Origin: Carettochelys insculpta | Lineage: Eukaryota; Chordata; Testudines; Carettochelyidae | DNA: 64,000 nt | Reading direction: 5' to 3' | Assembly: GCF_033958435.1 (NCBI RefSeq) | Contig: NC_134138.1 | Span: 177,118,798 to 177,182,797, forward strand | Translations under genes and position numbers: made by a program | Shown here: positions 43,388-55,300 of the stretch, in pieces | How positions within the stretch are numbered: position 1 is the stretch's first letter | How the letters are laid out: every line of letters starts with the position of its first letter | The notes under the pieces: generated by a model | What the model was told of the DNA's origin: nothing | What the model saw: only the letters and a program-made list of their open reading frames with translations | Databases searched by the model: none

Positions 43388-46300
43388 GTGAGACGGGGGA
43401 TTGCGCCGCAGCGTGTCCGGGAGCTCCCCCACCCCCCGGGGACTTCTGGGACCAGGGGAGCTGACCGGGCGGAGGGGGTCTACTAGAGGCGGCCCCCAGC
43501 TTGTGTTACCCTTTGTCTTCCTCCCTGCCCGTCTTCCCCGCTCCCCGCCCCCCACGCACGGCTTCTCGGCTGAGGGGGCGGGGGTGGAGGGGAGAAGGGG
43601 GTTTGGTCAAGGGGGTGCCTCGCCGTTGAGCCTGCTGTAGTGAGGGTTGAGGTCTCGGTGGAGTAGGAAGACTAGATGAAAACCAAGGGCGGTGGGTAAG
43701 CGAGAGGGGACGTGAAAAGTAAAATGATAAATAACAATAGAAAATGGAAGGAAAGGAAGGGAGGGCATTTGGTGGCTCACAGAAGGTGAAGCGGGGCGGG
43801 GGGCAAAATCTCTGCAAATAGGTGACGGTTGTAATTCTAAAGCCCCTGGGTTAAACGAGGAAAATCTCTGCCAGGTTATCTAATGGTTATTCATTTGTTT
43901 TCTGATAAGATCAAATTGCTATGTCCCTTCCAGTGTTTATGAAACTCATGTTTTGCTTTTGACTCAGTGGCTTGTGTACTATTCTTATTTTTGTTGCGGA
44001 AACTAAAGGGCTGACTATTCCCTATTTGTGCAAATCGTATGTGCTTTTCTTATATTTTCTTTATAGTTCTGTAGTTGCTTGATTGATTTCAGTAGTAGGA
44101 CAACAGGTGTATCTGTGTACTGTCCACTGCCCGCTCAGGGCCTGAGAACTTTGTTGGGGACAATGCCCCAGTTGAATACTCTGAGATAAGGTGAATTTCA
44201 CTTCTAGGATCTGTTCCAGCAAAGGCTTGTGAGTAAAGCCTGTTTATAGGATTGGGCCCCAGGGAGGGATCCAGAGTAAACATGGCTTTAAAAATAAGTT
44301 TGAAACTATTTCATAACTTCTATATATTTAATCTTATTTTTTTAGGAGGAGGAAGTATATTTTTCAATTTTTTAAGTTAATGTAACTAGAACTGCCTATT
44401 CCACATGAAGCAACTCTTCTGGAAAACAATTCCAAATAGAAACATTGACATAAAGGCTGAATCTACATGCGCAACTTTTTCCCAAAAGAACCTGCAGTGC
44501 CTACACACACAATGTGCTCTTCCGATCTGTAATCGGAAGAACCTGGCACTTTTGTGGGCAGCCTTCTTCCTCTCCTATATAAGGAAGAGCACCTTTTTCT
44601 GGAAGAGTTATTTGGGGAAAAGTGCGTAGATGCCCCAGGGACCCTTTTATTGAAGGAACAGTCCTCATTGAGCCAGGTTTTTTCGATCCCTGGCCCATTC
44701 TTTCGAAAGATCATAGCCTGTGTGGCTGCTGTCAGTCGAAAGAGTGGATAGATCTTTTGATCCCTGTTTTTGTGTGTGGACGTGGTCTGTTGAATGAAGT
44801 TTCTTCTGGAGAGATTTTGCAGAAGCACTTCTTTCAAAAGATTGCTGTAGTGTAGACACAGCCAAAGTTAACTGGATAATGCCATGAAATAATTGGGCTT
44901 TTTTTATATTTGAAGAATTACTTGCCTCTTAATATGCAACTTGTATTAAATTCAAATGGTGGTGGTGATTAAATTGTACTCTTCTAACGTTTATTTTCTA
45001 AAAGTGAAAGAAAAGTTCCAACGGTTGTCTAAAAATCTAATCGAGTAGTTACATCGCTTAACCTAACGCAAGTTGTTGAAAAACGGCTGTCTTTCAAGTT
45101 AAGAAATTGCATCCTAAAAAGAAAGAACTTCTATAGGAAGTAGAAAAGCATTAACTTTGTGAATTAGTATGTTCCAGGGGAAGTAGGAGGGTCTTTTTAC
45201 CCAAAACCTTTTCTTGACTGAGCATAAAGCCAATTTTGACTTTTATAAAAATCCATCACAATTGTTAGTCCGTAAGGTGCCACAGGTCTTGTTGTTTCTG
45301 TTAGTTGCTTTCTTCAGGATATTAATATTTTTATAAGTTTATTTACTATTTTTCTGAAGGCTTTAAAAATTATTGCTCTCTCCTGCAGTTCCTTCTTATC
45401 TCTCCTCCCACAAAGTATAAAATGAAGAGCTTGTTTCCTCAGTGTTTACTATCTGCTTTAGCATTAAAAAGTGCCTCAGAATTAAGAGGAACACTTGGAA
45501 ATTCGGATGGTATATACAAGCTCTGTATTCTGAGTGGCTCCTATTTCAAAATAATATTGTATTGCATTTTTGTTTTGCTGAATCTTAAGTGTCTGTATCG
45601 TCCATGCATGTTTCCTCACTTCCAAAATTAGAGAAGGCTGATTTGCATTAGAAATAATTTATAGTCTAGATAGTACTGAAGACATGATGTAAAATGGTGT
45701 TTTGATTTTTTTATGTAAGTATGTGTGTGTGTGTTTGAGAAGTGTTATCCATGCATAAGTTAAAACCATTCTTGTTTATCCTCCTGGACGCTAGGCACTA
45801 ATGTAGTTTTTTTTGGGTGTGGAGGTTCTGAGATAATCACTTGGATCTGATTCTGCAGGTAATTGTTGCGTTAAATAGTCTGTTGCAATTAATGCAAGTG
45901 CTTATTCAATAATGTTACACATAAGCATTTACAGGAAAGGTGGGCAAAATACAGCCTGTGGGTTAGAACCAGCCCACTATGACCTGCTGGGCCAGTAATA
46001 TCTGAGGGCCCGGCAGGTTGCTCATGCAGGCATCATGCCCAAGGTGGCGTCATGCATGACTCAAAGCAGCCAGTTGCTGGGGAAGGTATGTCTTTGCATC
46101 TGTAACCCTTGTTTGGGGAGAGGCAGTGGGTTTCTGTGGTTTACCCCCACCCAGCACCATCCTCACAGCCCTATTAGCCAGAAATTGGTAAGTGTCTCCT
46201 GGCTAGAGCTTGCACCTGGCACTTCCTCCCACCCTCTACCACTGTCACAGATCACAGTTCTCGGCTGCACCTCAATATCCAGATTCTACACCAGGTCAGA

Positions 46301-49300
46301 ACCCCTTCCTGCATTCTGATTCCCTCCCAGAACTCCCTCCTGCACCTAAACTCCATTCCAGAGAATATACTCCCTCTGTCAGTATATTAGAAAAGAGTGG
46401 CCCTTGGCCATTTACAAAGTTCTTGGCGTGGCTGGCGTGCACATGCACATACACACTCTGCAAAAATTATTGCACAAGTCTGATTTACAGGATCAGGGCC
46501 TTGAAGGCAACAGAACTACTATGATTCTCCAGCTTTGCAATAGGAGGCTCAGGAGAACTTTTCCTTTTGGGAGAGTATATTCAACTCTATCTCTCTTTTA
46601 TTCTGAACAGTTACGAAGAGGTGCCTTTACTCTTTAATATGACGTTTCTTTAATGTGATGTTATTCATGCTGCTTGGCTGCTCCCCTGAACACTTGCAGT
46701 GGTCAGCTTTTAGAATACAGCCATTCTAGTGTTTATTTTTTGATTACCTGGAAATTTTGTTCTCAAGAATCTCAGTGTGAAATCCTTGCCTTTTTGAAGT
46801 CAGGAGGAGTTGACTTCAGTGAGGTCAGGGGAAAAATTCTGGCCCATCTAATTGGTGTGGAGCAGGGATGGGCAACCTCTCTGAGGCAGATTGCTGAAAT
46901 TTGACCTTCAATGTCAAATTTGTACTGATACTGTCTAAAGTCATTAATAGTTCTGCTTAAAACAAATGAATAATAGTTGTAAATGAGTAAAATGCAAAGC
47001 TTTAGTGTTTAGCATGTAAGCTTGCTGTTACTGCAGAATATTCTTTCATGTAGATTTAATTTTATCAGACTCAGTGTTGTGATCAAGTATGTGGGAGTCA
47101 TAATTACCGTGTCCTTCCTAAATTGCTAAGTGGGAGGGTAGTAACAGGTGGATCCCAGTATGGGAGAGGAACACAGGTACAGAAAGATTGTGAATTACAC
47201 TGTAATGATAAGTTAGTAATGATAAATTATCAGGTTCTTGAATTTTTGCATCATAGGAGGAGAATATCTAGCATGAGTATCTAAATGGTAAGAACTAGAA
47301 CATACTATATCATATCCATTCTCTGAAGGTGAATATTTTTCTGGGAGCTATTTTGTCTTTGCTCTAAAATTGATTATCCTTCCCTTATTTACTTTGTAGG
47401 TTGGCCCAAGCTCCAAAGTTCAGATTTGAATCCAGAACTAAACTGCATTAGTCTTGTTCAAATTCAGAGATGGAGCCACCTGTGAAATTTGCAACTAGAT
47501 CCAAAAATCATTAGTAATTGCGTCCAAGGTTTTAATGTAATGTAAACTATATATAAACATATATGTAATTTTTAAGAGGCCCTACTGATAAATGTTTAAT
47601 GATAAATACGCAAATGTTACCATGCATGATCCACCACAGTTATGCAAATTTCCCGACAGAAGTTGCGTGAGGATAATCCACTTGCTCCAAATTTTTATTC
47701 CAAACTTTGAGTGCAACAGGTTTATTTTCTTGAAATTTTATCCTCTGTATGTTTGGTTCCCATCAAAGTGATTAGGAGTGACCCAGCTTTAGGAGAAGAC
47801 AGACTTTTAAAATAAACCTAGACCAGCAAATTCATCATGTCTTTAACCACTTGATGAATTTGCTGGTCTCGTGGTGTGACTGCTTGAAATTTTATTTTTA
47901 AAATTGGTGGTTTAACTGCATCATCAGTTTCTTTCAGAAGGCTGAAAGAAGAACATTGACTTAAATGTGATTGTAGCTATTTCTTTTTACTTCCACACAG
48001 ACATCTGTCTTTATATGCAAATATTGATTTGCTACTTCTGTAATTTCAGCCGTACTTGCTCAAAAGGTCAGCCTCATTCTGTAAGTGAGAGCACCTGACT
48101 CTTGAATATATAAATCTGTAAAAGTTAAATGTTTGTCAACATATTCATTCTTTAAATTGAAACACAGCTGTGAAGTTTTTGATAGTGCATTGATTCAGCT
48201 AATTTTTATTTAAATATTTGGAGAGGAAAAAAAAAACTTTAGGCCTGAACATGCTTTTATTAAAATCAGATTTCATTTTAAACAAGCTTATTTTTAAAAA
48301 GAAACATACATAGTAGGTAAGTAGCAAACTTGAAAGAATTTGAGGGGGTAGCACATATCTCCCAGATTATGATGGGGTTGTTTTTAGGTGCTACTGAAAG
48401 TGAAGTAAAGGGGCCAAGTTGAACCTCTCTTGTCCGGCAGCCTCGAGACCTGACCAGTACCAAATAAGAGAATTTGCTGGGCCATTGGAGGTCAATATTG
48501 TCTAGCACATTGCCAACACTTCCACTGCTCACCAGGCTCTTAGAAGACAATTAGGTTGTAAATTACAGCTAAATAACAGTACTGAACACTGAGCACCATG
48601 ACTGGTGTCTGGAAACAAACTTCATGGGACTGCAGGAAACTTGGCCAGGCTCACGATAAGTGGTGGTTCAGCTGACTAAAGTGGTGCTGGCCGACATGTT
48701 GCTGAGTGAGAGAATGCCAGACTAGAGGTTCAACCTGAAGTGTAATATAGTCAGCAGTGTATAGGGTGACCATCCGTCTCATTTTTAGCCAGGACTGTCC
48801 CTTTTTTCACCCCTTGAAGAGTGCCCCGACTTTGTTTAAAAAACAGGCTAGTTGTCCCGTATATTGTAAAGCAAAGACCTGAATTTTAAAGAGACAGCTC
48901 CTTAAGCACCAAGGACCATCTGTTTAAATAGCTAGCTGGAGAATGTTTGAACACTGTGTTGCCAGAAGCCCCCCTGGAGTGATGGAGTGGGATGGAGGAG
49001 GAGCAAGGGAGTCAGTACACAGCAGCCACGCAGCCTCTGCTCACGCTGCTGGAGGAGGACAGAAGCAGCTATGTCTCAGGGAGTCGTGTGCCATCCCCCC
49101 ACGCTATATTCTGGCAGGTAATAGGATTAGGATAAGGAGGGCAGGGCCACATGGTGGGGAACGGGGGTGGGGAGGAGCCACTTAAGAGGAAAGGGGAGTT
49201 TGTGTTTAGCTTGGTAGCCCACAGGCATCAGCAAACAGGTACGTCTCTGGCGTGAAGGGCAGCTGGGCCCAGGCGAGGGGTTAGATGGGATTGTGGGGTT

Positions 49301-52300
49301 TGGAGGAGACCCATGAAGGATGAGGGGACAAAGAAGGGAACAAGGAAGGTGAATTATGGAGGAGGGCTGATAGGGCTGGATTAGGGCTATTTTGTTTTGT
49401 GGGGGCCCCTAGAATCTGGGGTGAGCACAAAAATAATGGGTTCAGAGGTGGGGGGGGGGGCTTCAGACTGGGCCAGAAGGTTAGGGTGAGAGATGAGGTG
49501 AGGATGCTCCAGTTAAGGAGTGCATGCTCCGAGATAGAGCCTGGGATGAAGGGCTTGGGGTGCAGCAGGAGGGAGCTTCAGGCAGGGGCCTAGGTGTTAG
49601 GCGTGTGGGAGGGGGATTATCCTGGCCCACTGATGGATTGGAGGCAAAGGGAGCAAGTGCCCAGGACCCCAGGTAATTTAAAAGCATCTGGGAGCCCCAG
49701 ACCCTTATAAATTGCTCAGGCAGGTGGAACACCCTCCCCCCCCACCTTGGGGGATGCTTACTGGATGCTTACTCCATCTCTCCCCTGCACTCCATTCTTT
49801 CTGCTTGTGCCTTCAGCCCCCCCATCCTTCCAAAGGAGGTGGAAAAAGGTGAGGTGATGGGAGGAATGGGTGGGGGTAGGCAGTTCGGCTTCTCCATTTT
49901 GCATACGTTTTAATGGTTTAAAAGGAAGATAATTCTTTTTACAACATCATTCTTTTGGGCCGTGTCTACACTGGTCCCTCCCTTTCGAAAGGGATGTGTT
50001 AATGAGGGAGTTCGAAAGATGCAAATGAGACATTGACATGAATATGCAGCATCTCATTAGCATAATGGCAGCTGCACACAATTCGAAAGTGCTGCTTTTG
50101 GAACACACACCGCGCATGTAGATGGGTCCTTTTGAAGGGCCCCATCTACATGGGTGGCATTGATATGAATATGCAGCATCTCATTTGCGTTATGACAGCC
50201 GCACACAATTCGAAAGTGCAGCTTTCAGAGTGCATGCCACCCATGTAGATGGGGCCCTTCAAAAGGATCCCTGTCTACGTGGGCGGCATGTGTTCCAAAA
50301 GCAGCCCTTTTGAATTTTGTGCAGCTGCCATTATGCTAATGAGATGCTGCATATTCATGTCAATGCCTCATTTGCATATTTCAGGCTCCCTCATTAATAT
50401 GTCCCTTTCAAAAGGGAGGGCCCAGTGTAGCTGCAGCCTCGGAGTTTTGTAGCTGTCTGAAAACTGATCAACTTTTTTAATCCTGTGTTACTTTAGTGAT
50501 TGGGTGATATGTAAAAACTGGGAAACTTTACTATACAGCCTGTTTAATTGAAAAGTCAAAGAGTTGGATTTCCAGATAAGCAATTTCTATAAAATGTTAG
50601 CATTTGTTTGGGAAGGGGTATTTGTACCATTAGACCGCAGCCCTTATCTTAATCTGGCCCTATCCTGGGGAATGGAGGAGCTAGCAAGCTAGGACTGCAA
50701 TAGGGGAAGGAGTGGTCCAAAGGCAGTAACTAGGAAACAAGCAGGCACCATAATTTACCTGTTGTAAATCCAGGGACCCCAGAGAAATGTAAATTGGCCA
50801 GGGGGATGTTAAATTGGCCTAGTAGATTTCATTCTCCTTTTTATGCTGCTGCAGATATATCAAAGGGTTTCCATTGTCCCAGAATGTAGCTCCAGGGTTC
50901 CTGCCCCCATCCCTGACTCCTGCCCATACACGCAGCCCTGATTTGAAGCTGCCCACTTGTTCTGGCTCCTGCAGACCTCACACTAGCAGCCCACACTCTG
51001 GCGGACAGATGAGGACAAGGCAGGCACTTCTATAGAGCAATAATCACTTAATTGGAGGTATATATTTTTAATTTTTTACCTATTTTGTTATAATAATGCA
51101 ATATAGCATTTAAATGGGTGCTCAGTCAACTTATTGTTACGTTGAATAACTGCACTGCATAGTTCTAATGGATTGTCACTGAATTCACATAACTCCACGC
51201 AATTTTACCAGTGTCCTGTACTTGACATTGGGAAAGATGATCACACCTAGCACTGTAGAATGTTCAATGAAGCCTATCAAGGAGTACCTCTGCAGAAAGC
51301 TATGAATCATTTTAAGAATACTGAGGTAATTACAGAAACTGAGGGAAAATTAGACCCTCATTTAATAGATAAGTAGAACTAACCCAGGATTTTTTGTCAT
51401 GCTCTTGAGTTCATTTTGTGCAGGCAGTCTTCTGACACTTAGTTCTGTGCTTGACTTTTAACCTACAAGGTGATGGGTGTTAAGTACATAGTGGTACACC
51501 GTGGGGACCAGTGGTCAGTGACAAGGCTAGTACTCCTGAACTGACTTATCATTTCTGCCATAAAATTGAAAATCAAGTTTTGAGTGTCTTTTTCATAAAA
51601 AGATGAGCACTCTCAACTCCTCTTGAAGTCAGTGGGAGGGAAACTGATCACCTCTGAGTCACTGCAGTATCTTAGGACAGTAGCTTGCTGCTCTGTTGAT
51701 TGTTTACTAGAAACTTTGGAAGCAGCTTTGATAATCCAGTCCTTTGTTCCTCCTTCCCTATCTTTAAAATGTTATAATACCTTCTAACACTCAGGAATGC
51801 TTTGAGATTTTTTTGTGTTTATGAGCTTGGGATCTGTTTGTAGAAATGCTTTGAAAATACAAAGTAACATTCAATAAACTTTCATATCCAGGATTCTATT
51901 ACAGTAAACTCTAAATTTAATGGACAGGGGTGTGGGGAAGTGTTGTCCATTAATACCAAAGTTGGTTAACTTCAAGGGTTTACTGCCCGCCCACCCACCC
52001 CCGCTCGGCTCCTCTAGCCCCAGTTCCCCCTGCCCCTTCTCTCCCCCCCCCCCCCCCCGCCCCCCAAGGCCAGGGACTCACCAGACTGCGGCTGCCGGAG
52101 ACATTTAGAGCTGCTGGAGCTGCCTTGCTGCACATAGCTGGAAGAGCCTCTGTTCTTCGGTAGGGTCTACCTTTTTCTTGAATACTAGCATTACCTGATG
52201 CAAGTGAGGCTTGAACTGTGAAGTGGTTTCTTAATAAGAGAAGAATTTCAAACCAAGAGTGAATGTTTTTGTGAATGTAAAACTATAGATGCCAAAGCTA

Positions 52301-55300
52301 GGACAACCTTAATGCAGAAGTGAATGGCTGCTTTCTTCTTTTTCTCCTGCTTCTGCCAAATATCTGTAGATGTGAAAGCTATTTAGTAAGTTCTACTGGA
52401 TGAATTATGGTTGCTTTCTAAATCAGAATATTTAAACAAGGGGGAAACACATTAGATTTTTTTCACTCTTGAAATAATGCATTGAATAAAGACTGAATAG
52501 TGAAGTAAGGGAAGATATAATGTTGTAGTGGTATATTGCCCATTTATACTGAAGCTGGCAACAGCATAATTGCAGGTCAAATTCTGCCCTCAGTGTGAAT
52601 TCAAGCAAACCCCTTCATAACTTCAGTGTGTATCCACAGTGATGGTCTTAGTCTCTTGCTCCCTTCCATTGTTAAACACTGTCAGGTAATTCAAGCCCCA
52701 AACCAAAGGTCCCTGTATATTCTCATTTGACTACATAGCACACAATTTTACTACCTCTGAGTCCTCTAAAGCAGGGGTGAGGAAACTTCGGATGTCTCGC
52801 CCCACTTTTCATACCTGCAATTAGCAGGGTCCGCCCCGAACCTGTCCAGTGTAGTCCAAACAGATAGAAATTTCAGTTATGTTCATATGAAGAAAAGAAA
52901 AAAGCTTTCAGCATGTGTAAGAAAGTGTGTGTAGAATGTAAAAACTTTATGAATCAGTATATAAATGTGCATATGCATACATAAAATACCATTTCAGTAT
53001 TATGATAGATGAGCCTTAGACCCAACAACTATGTGTGCTGTGCCCCCTTTATGACATTTCAGGCCTGCCACCCCTTCCCCTCCTCCCACTTTGCACACCC
53101 ATAATGGAAGAGGATTCCATGTGAATGAAGGCCTTTCTACTAGATGATCCCAATGCAGGAGCAAGGCCATAATGAATGCAACACATAGAAAGCCTTTGAA
53201 ATCACTGTATCCTAATATAATTTCAGGGCTTGTGGTGCTCTTTCCATCTAATGAAAATGTGGATTGAACTGTGTTCCTAAACTAAGAACCAGAAAGTGCA
53301 ATTGACTTGTCTAATTTCAGTGAGTGAATACAAGAATAAAATCAAGTGCCCCATACTTTGGGAACAAATTAAATGAAAACAAATTGCTAGCAAATGCTGA
53401 TGTAAATATTCGTAATGTATTTGGTTTTCTCTTTTGCGTATGCCCTGAGCAGCAGGATAGTTCCCATTTAGTGTCATCCTCATTGGTGTCTGAATTAGCA
53501 TAGGGCACTGTAATTGAGAGCTATTATTCCAGACTCTGCAAATTTTAATAGTTAGCTTCATCAGTTATACACTAATCACGTTCTGAAAAATGTGTAAAAA
53601 AAAAAATATATATATATTAATGCATTTGAGTTGAGTTAAAAGTAAAAAAAAAAAAAAAAAAATTAGACAAGTGTAATTTTTAACTTGTCAGTGTTGCTTT
53701 ATCCTTTAGTTTGAAAAACCTAACACAGGAGTATGCAACCTGCAGCTCCAGAGCCAAATGTGGCTCTTTAAGGATGTCTTTGTGGATCCCAATGCTATGA
53801 TAACAAAGTTTATTTTTTTTAAAACTCCTGATTAATTTTGATAAATGATAAATGTCTAAAAATCCAAAAATAAACAACTTGTATCTAAATAGCTAATATG
53901 TGATCTCAAAGTGTTGGATAACTCTCCCTTCAAAATGTGTAGTGCATTGTGGGATATGATACTGTATCAGTTTTGGTTGTGTTGCTAATGAAGTCTTGAT
54001 TTTTTTGAAAAGGAAAATGTTAAATAAATTGACATAATTAAAGTGGGGTTGGAAATGTTTAAAAAAAGAGGAAAATTGAAGGTGAAAACAAGGAATTTCA
54101 AAGTGAATGGACCCAGTCTATCACATTTATATAGCGTTCAGCTGGGCTCTCCTTGTGTCTCGTTTGCAATAATTCTCCAACAATCAAAAATACAACCTTG
54201 AGGGAATATATAAAAAGTTTGTAAATGTCCTTCATAAACATGTATTGCATTACAAATCGTTGTGTACGGTGGTCTTAAAATAGGGGTTACAAAAAGTATA
54301 GTTTGCCATTATTTATTAAGGACTGTTTCATAATCATATGCATTTTGGCTCTTGATGTATTGTGGGTTTTTTTTTACTGAATTTGAAAAAAGGCCGTTCT
54401 TGCTATTTTGGTTGCCAGTCCCCAACCTAACCTGTGTTTTTCCACTTTTCTAGAATCTGTGACAAAAGAGGATGCTGATGATGATGACGACAACGATAAC
54501 GATGATGATGAGGACGAGGATGAGGATGATTCTGAAGTTAAAGAAGAAAATGGTGTTATTGTTCTGAATGATGCAAACTTTGATACCTTTACTGCAGGCA
54601 AAGACACTGTGCTGTTGGAATTCTATGCACCATGGTAGGTTTGAAACTTGCAGTGTTTCTATACCCCTTAAGCCCCTTGTGTTCTGGATGGGAGAGATCT
54701 GTAAGGGTCGAGTCCTCCATTAAATACTTTCCATGAGAATCAATTTTATTTTAATGTCCATATTTCAGTTGATTTTATTTGACCCACCATGACTTTCAGT
54801 GGATATGTTTCTTGCTTGCAATTTAACATCATACAAATCTGAAATCACAGAGGTCTAGATTGTACCAGTTAGATAAAACCTGGAGTAAGTTCTGATGTTG
54901 AGAGGCATGATGGCAGGGGAAGCTGTGGCAAGCATTCTGCCCCAGAAGGTCAAACCCTTCCCCAGCATATTCTAAGAGTATGCCTGCCACTGTACCTATG
55001 TATGAACTCCAGCTTGGTCCTCCTGACTGCTGGTCATATGATAAGGTGGAGCCATGGCACTGTGTTTCTCCTGGGGAATAAAGAGAGCTTCTGTGATTGC
55101 AGGCATTACAATTGTGCCTGACTCTTAAGTAGGTCAGGGAGGATAAGGAAGGAGAAGGTCCCTTGAATCCTCTCTGTTGCACATCCAAGTAAGGTGCAGG
55201 AGCCTAACATCAGAAAATAACTAGGAAACTTTGGGCCTGATTTTTCCGTTACACACTTAATGCCTCTGGATTTGGTACTGAATTGGGAGACCAAAGCCTC

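Larger units (their letters stand above)
43388..54453 (+). other. PDIA4: PDIA4 intron 1 (11 kb)
   Basis: This intron holds two MITEs (44455-44863, 49958-50438), a TA-flanked MITE (48417-48735), a dispersed repeat (50990-51255), several hAT-type ends and a 17-bp perfect hairpin (47821-47868). I found no alternative coding exon. The open frames at 45422, 46035-46637 and 48943 show no recognisable protein. Confidence 0.9.

Noticed and set aside
42862..43464. 200-residue frame as a separate upstream gene
   Set aside because: Its C-terminal part is PDIA4 exon 1 running into the intron; the upstream part is a GC-rich open frame.
47821..47868. The hairpin as a microRNA precursor
   Set aside because: The 17-18 bp stem is shorter than typical animal pre-miRNA stems and there is no expression evidence; kept only as a structural finding.
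54374..54607. Minus-strand Ser-rich frame at PDIA4 exon 2
   Set aside because: It is the complement of the GAT/GAC acidic repeat; a shadow.
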